DNA from: Oscillospiraceae bacterium
GTDB taxonomy: Bacteria > Bacillota > Clostridia > Oscillospirales > Acutalibacteraceae
Assembly (NCBI GenBank): GCA_022508805.1
Contig: JAFLUM010000006.1
Span: 1 to 64,000 of the forward strand
Direction of reading: 5' to 3'
DNA length: 64,000 nt
In this document: one piece after another, positions 24,555 through 33,330 of the stretch
Position numbering within the stretch: the stretch's first letter is position 1
Layout: every line of letters begins with the position of its first letter
Translations under genes and position numbers: made by a program
The notes under the pieces: model-generated
Seen by the model: only the letters and a program-made list of their open reading frames with translations
What the model was told of the DNA's origin: nothing
The model's database searches: none

Positions 24555-25766
24555 TTATACTAACTTGTAGCCTTGCTTGATAAGCTCATTTTTAATAAGC
24601 TCAACGTGTTCAAAGTTTCTCGTTTCAAGTCCGATACGCAGATAGCAGCCGTTGATATCGGAATTCTCGGATGCTCTTTCGTGGTGCACTGAGGTGACGT
24701 TACCGCCGAGATCGGCAATAATATTTGAAACGCCCTTAAGCTGACCGGGCTTGTCGATAAGCTCAACGGTGAGTGAGTAGGATCTTCCCGAGGTGAGCAG
24801 TCCGCGCTTGATAACGCGTGAAAGAATAGTAACGTCAATATTACCACCTGAAACAAGGCAGACGACCTTTTTGCCCCTAACGGGAATTTTATTGAACATT
24901 ACCGCCGCAACGGAAACTGCACCTGCACCCTCGGCAATTAACTTTTGCTGCTCGATAAGTGCTAAAATTGCCGCTGCTATCTCGTCATCGGATACAGTCA
25001 CGATACCGTCAACGTACTTTTTGCAGTACTCAAAGGTGTTCTCACCCGGTTCCTTGACAGCAATACCGTCCGCAATTGTGGAAACGCTATCCAGGTGCTC
25101 AATTTTATTGTCCCTTACGGAGTTGAACATACTCGGAGCGCCCTGCGCCTGAACGCCGTAGACCTTAATATCGGGATTAAGCGCCTTTATTGCAAAGGCA
25201 ACGCCCGAAATCAGTCCGCCGCCGCCTACGGGAACGACCACCGCATCGGCATCCTTCATTTGGTCAAGGATTTCAAGACCGATCGTGCCCTGACCTGCGA
25301 TAACCTCGTCATCGTCAAAGGGATGTACAAAGGTATAGCCCTTTTCTTCTTTTAGCTGCAAGGCTCGGTTATAGGCATCGTCATAAACGCCCTCAACAAG
25401 GCAGATATCGGCTCCGTAATGCTTTGTAGCCTCCACCTTTGAAATAGGTGCTCCGTCAGGCAGACAAATAAGGGATTTTATACCGTTTTTGGAAGCCGCC
25501 AGCGCCACACCTTGAGCGTGATTACCCGCTGAACAGGCTATAACGCCTCTTTTCTTTTCTTCCTCGGAAAGCTGTGAGATTTTGTATGCCGCTCCGCGCA
25601 CCTTAAAAGAGCCTGTTACCTGCAAATTTTCGGTTTTAAGATAAACATCGCAATCCTTGTTTATATTGGGTGCGTAAATCATATCGGTTTTGCGGATCAT
25701 ATCCTTTAATACAAAAGACGCATGATAGATTTTGTCGAGTGTTACCATAAGCTTATCTTCTTTCAT
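24555..25766 (-). CDS. ilvA: Threonine ammonia-lyase with ACT domain
   Basis: 403 aa. It deaminates threonine to 2-oxobutyrate, for isoleucine synthesis or catabolism. The PLP lysine lies in TGSFKVRGAA (about residues 52-61), the phosphate-binding glycine loop in VPVGGGGLISG (about 181) and the product loop in SAGNHAQG. One C-terminal ACT domain (about 325-400) is present; the length is that of the 400-aa type with a single ACT domain, shorter than the 500-aa biosynthetic E. coli IlvA. Start uncertain: ATG 25766 lacks a ribosome site, ATG 25748 has a weak GAAG. Confidence 0.92.
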   Translation of the reverse strand: MKEDKLMVTLDKIYHASFVLKDMIRKTDMIYAPNINKDCDVYLKTENLQVTGSFKVRGAAYKISQLSEEEKKRGVIACSAGNHAQGVALAASKNGIKSLICLPDGAPISKVEATKHYGADICLVEGVYDDAYNRALQLKEEKGYTFVHPFDDDEVIAGQGTIGLEILDQMKDADAVVVPVGGGGLISGVAFAIKALNPDIKVYGVQAQGAPSMFNSVRDNKIEHLDSVSTIADGIAVKEPGENTFEYCKKYVDGIVTVSDDEIAAAILALIEQQKLIAEGAGAVSVAAVMFNKIPVRGKKVVCLVSGGNIDVTILSRVIKRGLLTSGRSYSLTVELIDKPGQLKGVSNIIADLGGNVTSVHHERASENSDINGCYLRIGLETRNFEHVELIKNELIKQGYKLV

Positions 25767-25826
25767 AAGATGATTGCTAATTATTTTAACACACTGTAGT
25801 ATTTAATTGCAATAGTAAAAAGCAAA

Positions 25827-25854
25827 AACGCGGTCTGAACAGTCAAACCGCGTT
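25827..25854 (-). terminator. Terminator of the symporter gene
   Basis: Stem AACGCGGT/ACCGCGTT with a 12-base loop; on the minus strand followed by TTTGCTTTTTAC, 14 bases after the symporter stop. Confidence 0.7.
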
Positions 25855-25867
25855 AATTATTTATGTG

Positions 25868-27355
25868 TTACTCTATTACTATTCCTTCCGCTTGGCGTTT
25901 TTCGGCAAGCTCTTTTTCTATGCGTTCTTTCTCTTTACCGGAGATTTTGTAGAAGAACATAGGGATTGCACAAAGGAGCAAGCTGACACCCGGTACGATC
26001 GACACCAGTGAGAACATTGCAAAACGCTGATTTGCCATAAGGTCGGTCGCCGCCATAACTGCTGTTGAGCTGAGCATTTTTTCGGGTTCAAGTCCTATAA
26101 ACATATACATAACGACTATTCCCGAAGTGGCAAGAGCGTTGCCCAGCTTATTTACAAAGCCTTGGCAGGCAGAACCCAGTCCGTTATCGCGGAAGCCTGT
26201 TTTAAGCTCCATATAATCAAGGCAGTCGCCTATCATAGCGTAAGATATAACATTGAGAACGCCGAGAGGAATACAGGAAATGAGTATGAACGGTATGCAG
26301 ATGTAAAGATTCATCGTAAACCAGCCGATAAGTGTGGTGAAAATGCTTGCGACAAATCCCAAAAGGCAGGTCACAATAACGATTTTTTTGTAATCGAACC
26401 TTTTCATAAGCGCGGGCATAAAGAGCATTGCGCCGAACATTCCGACTATAGCACAGACTTGGAAAATGGTTTTTACCGAGGACACGCTGGCGTCGATTGC
26501 CGCAACGCGTTCCACGTCGGAAAGTCCGTTTAAATCGGGACCTATGTAAAAAGCGTATCTTGCAACGTGGACGGCCGCCGCCTGCACCATATATCTGCCG
26601 CTGGAAAGCACGCCCATTAAAATAACGAGCATAAGCGGCTTGCACTTAAACACACGTGAGAGCTGTGAAGGCTCACCCTGAGCGGGCTTGCGGTCAGGCA
26701 GGATCACTCTTTCCTTAACGCGGAAATATGACTGAGCGTACAAAATTATTCCGATAAGAACAGTGACGACAGCCATTATCAAATATTTCATTTTGTTGTA
26801 TTCAAGTCCGTCGGAAACGCCAAGAATACGCGGAAGTGTAAGTCCGATTACAAGGAACAGCACCTCAGGAACAGCAGAGCCGACGCCGTTAAAGGTTCTT
26901 CCCAATGAAATAGTTGAACCGCGTTCCTGAGCATCGGGAGTGAGCACATTCGGCAGACTCCAGAAGGGCACATCGGCCATTGTGTATATCATTCCCCAAA
27001 GGACATAGACGACAGCAGCGTAAATCATAAGCTGAGTCTTTGGCAGGTCGGGGCTGAAATACATAAGCACTGTAAGTACTGCTATGGGAATTGATGCATA
27101 GAGAATATACGGTTTCATTTTGCCGCGTTTAGTAGTATGGCGGTCAACGATTATGCCCATAAGCGGGTCATTGATAGCATCCCACACACGGGCAAGAAGC
27201 ATAAGCAGTAACACAAACATCGGAGCTAACTGCAACACGTTCAGATAATAGTCGCTGATGTAACTGGACATCATGGCATATATCATTCCCTGCCCCATAG
27301 CCGCAAAGCAGAACGACATAAATTCCTTTTTCGGAACATATTTTTTGTTTTCCAT
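25868..27355 (-). CDS. MFS sugar symporter, glycoside-pentoside-hexuronide (GPH) family
   Basis: 495 aa with about 12 hydrophobic helices. The GPH motif RVWDAINDPLMGIIVD (about residues 52-67) with its two Asp residues is the cation/substrate site of MelB-type transporters, and WGMIYTMADVPFW (about 120) fits the family too. These import glycosides with Na+ or H+. No glycosidase is adjacent, so the sugar is open. It follows the YhhN gene by 10 bases and has a terminator just after. Confidence 0.88.
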   Translation of the reverse strand: MENKKYVPKKEFMSFCFAAMGQGMIYAMMSSYISDYYLNVLQLAPMFVLLLMLLARVWDAINDPLMGIIVDRHTTKRGKMKPYILYASIPIAVLTVLMYFSPDLPKTQLMIYAAVVYVLWGMIYTMADVPFWSLPNVLTPDAQERGSTISLGRTFNGVGSAVPEVLFLVIGLTLPRILGVSDGLEYNKMKYLIMAVVTVLIGIILYAQSYFRVKERVILPDRKPAQGEPSQLSRVFKCKPLMLVILMGVLSSGRYMVQAAAVHVARYAFYIGPDLNGLSDVERVAAIDASVSSVKTIFQVCAIVGMFGAMLFMPALMKRFDYKKIVIVTCLLGFVASIFTTLIGWFTMNLYICIPFILISCIPLGVLNVISYAMIGDCLDYMELKTGFRDNGLGSACQGFVNKLGNALATSGIVVMYMFIGLEPEKMLSSTAVMAATDLMANQRFAMFSLVSIVPGVSLLLCAIPMFFYKISGKEKERIEKELAEKRQAEGIVIE

Positions 27356-27365
27356 TTCCTTTTCC

Positions 27366-28058
27366 TCACTTTAAAAGAATTGTTCCCGCAAGCGCAAACT
27401 GCGCAAAATAATAAAGCAAATGATTTATCAGCACATTGAGTCTTGTGTTTTTATTCTCACCGAAATATATTGACGAGAGCACCAGATCGGACAGTAAAAA
27501 CGCGACTGAGCCGATTGACAGCCACACGAATTTTGCAGAAAATCCATGGGTGAACATACCGATAATCGACGTGGCGGCGGACATTGTGACAAAAAAAGTA
27601 TAAAGGATAACGATCGGTTTGAATTTACCGTATTTTAACTTCATAGGTTTTTCCGACAAACATACTCCCAACGCCATAACGATGCATACGGCTATGCTCA
27701 AAGCAAAATGCCATAGTTTATACTGTGTAAACTCATACGCTATAGCAGATATGAAAAAGACGTGGCCGCACATAAACGAGATAAAGCCTGAATAAAGGTA
27801 GATATCTTTATGATTATCATAGACATATTTTAAATCCAGCCAAATATCGCCTAAGAGACCGAAAATCAGTCCTAAAATCATAAGAACACCGTATGCAAAG
27901 CGTTCTCGTCCGTATGAAAAGGCGGCAAATGCAGTTCCGATAAAGCAAAGAGATGCTCCTGCCTTGCAATACATTGCGGGCAGACCGCCCTTTGTAACGC
28001 GTAAAATCAAAAAAGCAACTGTTGTAATAACACCTACCGCTATTATTGCAGGTAACAT
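27366..28058 (-). CDS. YhhN family membrane protein (putative lysoplasmalogenase)
   Basis: About 230 aa with roughly eight membrane helices and the acidic residues GLLGDIWLDL (about 80) typical of YhhN/TMEM86, whose characterised members hydrolyse lysoplasmalogen. Many anaerobic Clostridia make plasmalogens, so the role is plausible. ATG 28058 has AAGGAG 7 bases upstream; the 7 extra in-frame residues lack a site. It shares a transcript with the downstream GPH symporter (10-base gap), but no functional link is obvious. Confidence 0.8.
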   Translation of the reverse strand: MLPAIIAVGVITTVAFLILRVTKGGLPAMYCKAGASLCFIGTAFAAFSYGRERFAYGVLMILGLIFGLLGDIWLDLKYVYDNHKDIYLYSGFISFMCGHVFFISAIAYEFTQYKLWHFALSIAVCIVMALGVCLSEKPMKLKYGKFKPIVILYTFFVTMSAATSIIGMFTHGFSAKFVWLSIGSVAFLLSDLVLSSIYFGENKNTRLNVLINHLLYYFAQFALAGTILLK

Positions 28059-28098
28059 ATAAAAACTCCTTATTCCCAATAATTCCCCATATAAAAAT

Positions 28099-28136
28099 TA
28101 TACTGATAATTGTGTAAAAAAACAATTATCAGTATA
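28099..28136 (-). terminator. Strong terminator of the clpE/DUF6472 unit
   Basis: A perfect 15-bp stem TATACTGATAATTGT/ACAATTATCAGTATA with an 8-base loop; on the minus strand TTTTTAT follows at once. It is 9 bases beyond the DUF6472 stop. Confidence 0.85.
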
Positions 28137-28144
28137 ACCAAAAT

Positions 28145-28324
28145 CTAATTCTGTTTTTTGACAATTCCGTACTCGTCATCGAGTCTGAAATAGGGACAGT
28201 CATAGTTTGACGATGTGAGAAAGCGCATCATTTCGTCCTCGTCAAGGCTGATGTCACAGCAGTAGGTATCGCTTTCCTCATCATAATAATAATTTTCACA
28301 CATATCACAGCGCGTGGGAGTCAT
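28145..28324 (-). CDS. Small cysteine-rich acidic protein, DUF6472-like
   Basis: 59 aa. Visible features are CDMC (residues 6-9), ENYYYDEE, YCC (about 21-23), the core SLDEDEMMRFL and YDCPYFRLDDEYGIV. This matches, from memory, the small clostridial DUF6472 family; the four or five cysteines could bind metal. It starts 15 bases after the clpE stop with GAGGTG 6 bases upstream, and a 15-bp terminator follows, so it is the last gene of the operon. Function unknown. Confidence 0.8.
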   Translation of the reverse strand: MTPTRCDMCENYYYDEESDTYCCDISLDEDEMMRFLTSSNYDCPYFRLDDEYGIVKKQN

Positions 28325-28339
28325 TCCGTCACCTCTGCT

Positions 28340-30637
28340 TTATTCAAAGCTCACGGAGATGTCCCCGTCAATTGAAGAAATGATGATTTTATTCATGATC
28401 ACGCCGATATTGTTTATCATCAGTGTGGAAATTTTATCCTCGATATTACGTCTGATAACGTTGCGAAGGTCTCTTGCGCCGCGCACGTTGCCGTCCATTT
28501 TTGACACAATCGCTGACGGTGTTCCCGAATCATATTCGAGAGAAATTCCTTTATCTCTGAGTACGGTTTCGATCTCGCTCAGCATCAAAACGGCAATTTT
28601 TTCGTATTCCGCTGTGCCTAAGGGATTAAATACGACTATCTCGTCAACCCTGCCGATAAATTCGGGACGAAGAAAATCGTTAAGAGCTTTGAGCACCTTT
28701 TCTTTTGAAATATCCTTTTCGCTCTTTCCAAAGCCCAGCGAGCTTTCGCTCATATGGCTGCCCGCGTTGGAGGTCATAATAATGACCGTATTTGCAAAGC
28801 TGACCGTTCTTCCGTGGGCGTCGTTGGTCTTGCCCTCGTCAAGAATTTGCAGGAGGATATTCATAACATCCGGATGCGCTTTTTCGATCTCGTCAAAAAG
28901 TATTATAGAATAGGGCTTTCTGCGTACTTTTTCGGTAAGCTGACCGGCTTCGTCATATCCCACATATCCGGGAGGTGAGCCGATAAGCCTTGACACGCTG
29001 TGTTTTTCCATAAATTCAGACATATCAAGCCTTATAAGCGTTTCAGGAGTGTCGAAAAGCTCCATCGAGAGCTGTTTTACAAGCTCGGTTTTACCTACGC
29101 CCGTGGGACCGACGAATATAAAGGATGCAGGGCGTTTTTGGAGAGTAAGCTGAATACGGCTGCGTTTAATTGCATTTGCAACAAGTCTGACCGCTTCGTC
29201 CTGACCTATCACCTTTTCTGAGAGTCGATCTTCAAGTCCTTTTAAGCGGTTGATGTCACCCTCAACCACCTTTGAGGCAGGAATACCTGTCCAAAGGTTT
29301 ATCACTTTTGCTAAGTCATCTTCAATAACAAAGTTATCCTTTGCCTTTTCTCTGAGGTCAACAGCTTTGCCCTCAAGAGTGCTTAGCTCCATTTTTGATA
29401 CGGTCAATTCCTCATAGACGGGGTCAAGGTTTTCACCCTCGCCTGACTCGGCAATTTTATTTTGGAGATCTTCAATACGAACCTTTAATTCCGCCTGATT
29501 TTTTTCGTTTATCTCCAGTTCGCTTATGGCTTTATTGCGAAGATTTGCACAGGTGCAGGCTTCGTCCAAAAGGTCGATTGCCTTATCGGGCAAAAATCTG
29601 TCGGTTATATACCGCTCCGAAAGTGTTACTGCCTTATAGACAAGATTATCACTTATCTGTACACGGTGGAAGGTTTCGTAATAATCCTTTATGCCGAGAA
29701 GCATTTTATAGGTATCGTCAATAGACGGTTCTTCGACCTTAACAGGCTGAAAACGGCGCTCCAAGGCCGCATCCTTTTCAATATGCTTGCGATATTCGTT
29801 AAAGGTAGTCGCACCGATCACCTGTATCTCTCCGCGAGAGAGAGCAGGCTTTAATATATTGGCGGCGTTCATTGAGCCCTCCGCATCGCCTGTGCCGACA
29901 AGATTGTGTACCTCGTCGATAAACAGAATTATATTGCCCTCGCTTTTGACCTCTTCCACAAGACCCTTTATACGGCTTTCAAACTGTCCGCGGAACTGTG
30001 TGCCTGCTACGAGAGCCGTGAGGTCGAGAAGCTGTATCTCCTTATCGGCAAGCTTTGCGGGAACGTTACCCTCGGCAATACGCTGGGCAAGTCCCTCTGC
30101 AATAGCGGTTTTACCCACGCCGGGTTCACCGATAAGGCAGGGGTTGTTCTTCGTTCTACGGCAAAGGATCTGTACGGCTCTGGCGATTTCAGTATCTCTG
30201 CCGATTATGCGGTCAAGCTTATTTTCTCTTGCCCGAGCGGTGAGATCGGTACAGTAAAGAGAGAGAAATTTTCTTTTATCGTTTTTGGAACCCTGCTTTT
30301 TCTTTTTATCCTTTTTAGTATCCTGCTCATTTGCCTTGCCCGAAGCGGGACCTGCTCCGCCGAACATACCTTGAATAAACGGAAACGTCGGAGCTCCGCC
30401 CGGCTCAAAATCATCGCTCATATTTTCCATCATCTGAGCCATTTGAGCAGTAGCCTCGTCCACATCGTCCTCGGTTATACCCATATTTTCCATGATTTGC
30501 TTTACGGGGCCGATATTAAGCTCCATAGCGCATTTCATACACAGTCCTTCGTGAGTAGTTTTATCCCCGTCAACCCGTGAGACAAAAAACACGGCAGGAT
30601 TTTTTTTGCATCTGCTGCAAAGCATATTTTTGTTCAT
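28340..30637 (-). CDS. clpE: Clp ATPase with N-terminal zinc finger, ClpE-like
   Basis: 765 aa AAA+ unfoldase partner of ClpP. Instead of Clp-N repeats it begins with a four-cysteine zinc finger (CSRC at about 7-10, CMKC at about 34-37), the mark of ClpE. AAA1 has GEPGVGKT (about 168), the middle domain is coiled (about 370-435), and AAA2 has GPTGVGKT (about 498) and ILFDEIEKAHP. The ATG has GAGGAT upstream and overlaps the pgsA stop (TAATG). Unlike clpC it has no visible CtsR box nearby and sits in an operon with pgsA and cvpA. Confidence 0.9.
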   Translation of the reverse strand: MNKNMLCSRCKKNPAVFFVSRVDGDKTTHEGLCMKCAMELNIGPVKQIMENMGITEDDVDEATAQMAQMMENMSDDFEPGGAPTFPFIQGMFGGAGPASGKANEQDTKKDKKKKQGSKNDKRKFLSLYCTDLTARARENKLDRIIGRDTEIARAVQILCRRTKNNPCLIGEPGVGKTAIAEGLAQRIAEGNVPAKLADKEIQLLDLTALVAGTQFRGQFESRIKGLVEEVKSEGNIILFIDEVHNLVGTGDAEGSMNAANILKPALSRGEIQVIGATTFNEYRKHIEKDAALERRFQPVKVEEPSIDDTYKMLLGIKDYYETFHRVQISDNLVYKAVTLSERYITDRFLPDKAIDLLDEACTCANLRNKAISELEINEKNQAELKVRIEDLQNKIAESGEGENLDPVYEELTVSKMELSTLEGKAVDLREKAKDNFVIEDDLAKVINLWTGIPASKVVEGDINRLKGLEDRLSEKVIGQDEAVRLVANAIKRSRIQLTLQKRPASFIFVGPTGVGKTELVKQLSMELFDTPETLIRLDMSEFMEKHSVSRLIGSPPGYVGYDEAGQLTEKVRRKPYSIILFDEIEKAHPDVMNILLQILDEGKTNDAHGRTVSFANTVIIMTSNAGSHMSESSLGFGKSEKDISKEKVLKALNDFLRPEFIGRVDEIVVFNPLGTAEYEKIAVLMLSEIETVLRDKGISLEYDSGTPSAIVSKMDGNVRGARDLRNVIRRNIEDKISTLMINNIGVIMNKIIISSIDGDISVSFE

Positions 30638-31302
30638 TATTTATCCTCTTTCTTCTTTCCCGAGTTCTCTTTAATCTGCTTGAGAGTCCCGGGAAGATAG
30701 CCGAAAAATGCTATAAATGTCAGTATTACAGCAATTACGACTAAAACGAACATTACGGTTTCGGGAATTGCTAATTCGGGACGAAGAATACTGATTGCTC
30801 CCACCTCAGGTCCGAAGCCGATGATAGCGAGCATAACGAGATAAAACACGAAGGTGGCAACCTTGCCGTAGATCTCTGCTGCGACCGGACGAGTACCGAG
30901 AGCTAACAGCAACGCGCCGCCGAGCAACATAACGAGGTCCTTAATAATAAACAGCAAGAACACCCAAGCGAACGCCTGCATTGCGTGACTTTCGGCGCCC
31001 TTGAATTTAAGGAAAAGCACGATAGCTATTGCAAATATCGTAAGCTTATCGGCAATGGGGTCAAGGATTTTTCCGAGCTCGCTGACCTGATTAAAGCGGC
31101 GGGCTATTTTACCGTCAAAGAAATCCGAAAGTCCCGAAGCAGCGATCACCAAGAGCGACCACCAAATATAGCCGTTATAATAAAGTATCGCAAAAACGGG
31201 AATTAAAAGTATTCTTATTACAGAAAGCAGATTAGGTATTGTAAGACATCCTGTAAACAGAGATTTAAGATTTTCCTTTAAAGTCATTTTTTCTTCACTC
31301 AT
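30637..31302 (-). CDS. pgsA: CDP-diacylglycerol-glycerol-3-phosphate 3-phosphatidyltransferase
   Basis: 221 aa membrane enzyme that makes phosphatidylglycerol phosphate. The CDP-alcohol phosphotransferase signature D-x2-DG-x2-AR-x8-G-x3-D-x3-D is complete: DFFDGKIARR then GKILDPIAD (about residues 60-86). About five hydrophobic helices. The length is a little longer than the 180-190 aa of Bacillus PgsA, with a polar N-terminal extension and a lysine-rich tail. It overlaps clpE by one base and follows cvpA. Confidence 0.93.
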   Translation of the reverse strand: MSEEKMTLKENLKSLFTGCLTIPNLLSVIRILLIPVFAILYYNGYIWWSLLVIAASGLSDFFDGKIARRFNQVSELGKILDPIADKLTIFAIAIVLFLKFKGAESHAMQAFAWVFLLFIIKDLVMLLGGALLLALGTRPVAAEIYGKVATFVFYLVMLAIIGFGPEVGAISILRPELAIPETVMFVLVVIAVILTFIAFFGYLPGTLKQIKENSGKKKEDK

Positions 31303-31318
31303 AATATTATCTCCTTAT

Positions 31319-32038
31319 TTAAAAAAGTTCTTTTAATGAATTGATGAACGGATTGATATTGTCAAGTATTTCCATAACTGTAGAATTCTTTACAGCCGCC
31401 GCAAGCTCGCCGTTGCCGTTTGCAAACAGAAATTCCAGTACCGTACAAATCAGTACAAGAACTACAAGTCCGCGGCAAATACCCAAGACCGCACCCAACA
31501 GCTTATCGACAGTGCCCACAAGCGGAACTTTGAACAGCTTAGCTATTTTCGCCGCTGCAATTCTGAGTATTATTATCAGCACACAAGAGAGCAGTACGAA
31601 AAATATTATTGTCAGTGCCCCCGTAACTATCGGTTCGGCAATTTTTTCTACAAGCTCTTTTGCCACGTTTTCTGCGCTTAATTTTTCTGCAGAAATGTTA
31701 TTTTTTATGTTGTCAATGTTCACACCTGCGGTTTCTGCCAGCGATACTGCAAAATCCGGTATGGCATCAAGAGCCGTTTCCGCCTTTTTAGCCGCAGTAG
31801 TCGCATCAAAATTATCGCCTATCTGCGTTTCTATTGACGAGGTTATGTTTTTCTCAAGCATTCCGTCAAATACTGCCTGTGACATAACGGGGCTGAACTG
31901 ATATGCCAAAACGAGAGCAGCCACCACCGCGACCAGCTCTAAAAGAGTGCGGATAAAGCCTTTTTTTACCGCAGCAAATACAAACGCCGCAAACACGGCA
32001 ACAAGTATAATATCTAAAATCAATGACAAATTTATCAC
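31319..32038 (-). CDS. CvpA family membrane protein
   Basis: 239 aa. Four hydrophobic helices: two N-terminal (about residues 5-25 and 28-48), a long polar/alanine-rich loop (about 55-130), then two more (about 140-165 and 180-205). This is the CvpA/colicin V production fold, with the loop enlarged. The molecular function of CvpA proteins is not settled; envelope stress roles are reported for some. It abuts the DUF5711 gene with no gap and precedes pgsA, so an envelope context is likely. Confidence 0.8.
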   Translation of the reverse strand: MINLSLILDIILVAVFAAFVFAAVKKGFIRTLLELVAVVAALVLAYQFSPVMSQAVFDGMLEKNITSSIETQIGDNFDATTAAKKAETALDAIPDFAVSLAETAGVNIDNIKNNISAEKLSAENVAKELVEKIAEPIVTGALTIIFFVLLSCVLIIILRIAAAKIAKLFKVPLVGTVDKLLGAVLGICRGLVVLVLICTVLEFLFANGNGELAAAVKNSTVMEILDNINPFINSLKELF

Positions 32039-33241
32039 CTATTCCTTATTATCCCCTACCGAGGAATACTTATCGATTCTATCCTGTGAATAAACATAAG
32101 TATTTCTTGATGACACAGCGACACTTTCGGCGTCACCGTTAACATCGGCACTTCCGCACATCTCCCCTTCCTTATTAAATATTTGAACGCTGCTGCCTGT
32201 TAAAACGGCTGTATATCTGCCGTCTGACGAAACGGATTTTACCAGTCCGTCGATTTCGCACGAGAAAAATTCCGTACCCGATTTGTCGTACACTTTAACT
32301 ATCTTTTGAGTGGTGCTTGAATACTTTGAAAGCACAAGCACAGCCGTTCCTGTATCAGAGACAAAAAGTCTTGACGGAGTGTCTACAGATACGTCTATTT
32401 TTTCTTTAACAGCGTTGTCCTCTATTATTTCACAGACATTGTTGCCGATTAACATCAACGTGTTATTTGATAAAAACTTTACCGTTGATACGGCACTGTC
32501 CGTATATTCGAACAAGCCTGTAGGCTCGGTGTTTTTCCTGTTAAAAATATATACCTTTGAGTATACCGTTCCGTTTTGAACGCCAATAACGGATACGGCG
32601 TAATTTTTTCCGTTATCCGAAATATCACAGGACACTATATGCTCTTTACTGCATTTCCATCGGAATATTTCGCGGCTGCGGCTGTCGTAAACGGTGAGCA
32701 TACTTTCAGCGCCGTCCGCTCTTGATGCTATGGCGGCGGAACCGTCCTTGCCCATAGCGCCCGTCAATATTATATAATCAAGCTGTTTTTCATAAAGAAC
32801 TCTGGTTTTTGACTGTACGCGAAAATCCGTACTTCCTGAATCGTAAAGGAGTATTCTGCCGCTGTTGAAGTCCGCTGCCGGATGGTCATAGCTGTGGCTC
32901 AGTGCCGAAAGCTCCTTGGCAGTTGAATCAAGCACCTTGACTGAGTCGTCGTACACAAGCACAAGGTCTGAATTGGTAACGCCTATATCGGAAATACTAA
33001 CGCCGCTTACGCTGTAGGGGTAGCCGTCACCGGAAGCGATGCCTGAAACCGCCGCATTGATATAGTCGCCCACGGTCGAAAAGGTGACGCCGCCGAACTG
33101 CGCCGCCGCGATGATGATGAGCAAAAGTACAACGGTTACGGCTGCTATGACCTTTAAGGTTTTAGCAGCTCGCAGGCTTACTTCTCTGTTATTTTTATTT
33201 TTTTGTACGTTCTTTTTGGAGCTTTGGCGCTTTTCAGCCAT
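32039..33241 (-). CDS. DUF5711-like membrane-anchored beta-propeller-like protein
   Basis: About 400 aa. A short basic cytosolic head (KRQSSKKNVQKNKNNR), one membrane helix (about residues 32-52), then a long extracytoplasmic region of short beta-type repeats rich in Val/Ser/Asp and phrases such as SVSSDGRYTAVLTG and DISDNGKNYAV, like beta-propeller blades. I place it in DUF5711 from memory. ATG 33241 is chosen because upstream residues run into a repeat element; the ribosome site is weak. The stop abuts cvpA. Function unknown; a surface or envelope role fits. Confidence 0.65.
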   Translation of the reverse strand: MAEKRQSSKKNVQKNKNNREVSLRAAKTLKVIAAVTVVLLLIIIAAAQFGGVTFSTVGDYINAAVSGIASGDGYPYSVSGVSISDIGVTNSDLVLVYDDSVKVLDSTAKELSALSHSYDHPAADFNSGRILLYDSGSTDFRVQSKTRVLYEKQLDYIILTGAMGKDGSAAIASRADGAESMLTVYDSRSREIFRWKCSKEHIVSCDISDNGKNYAVSVIGVQNGTVYSKVYIFNRKNTEPTGLFEYTDSAVSTVKFLSNNTLMLIGNNVCEIIEDNAVKEKIDVSVDTPSRLFVSDTGTAVLVLSKYSSTTQKIVKVYDKSGTEFFSCEIDGLVKSVSSDGRYTAVLTGSSVQIFNKEGEMCGSADVNGDAESVAVSSRNTYVYSQDRIDKYSSVGDNKE

Positions 33242-33259
33242 TTTCCACACCACACATTT

Positions 33260-33330
33260 AGGTAACCGCTGATTAAATATGCCTGCGGAGCTTTGCAAAT
33301 CACTCTTGCCAATTTAATCATCGCTTACCT
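33260..33330. repeat. MITE-like element, short copy (71 bp)
   Basis: Inverted ends AGGTAACCGCTGATTAAAT and ATTTAATCATCGCTTACCT differ at only two positions. Read on the minus strand it matches both halves of the 163-bp copy at 22195 but lacks its 92-bp interior. It lies exactly between the truA stop codon and the DUF5711 start. Confidence 0.78.

Noticed and set aside
28314-28913. 199-codon plus-strand frame opposite clpE
   Set aside because: It is antisense to conserved ClpE sequence and has no ribosome site or family features.
28340-30637. CtsR control of clpE
   Set aside because: No GGTCAAA direct repeat was found upstream of clpE or at the start of its operon; the gene appears to be driven from further upstream.
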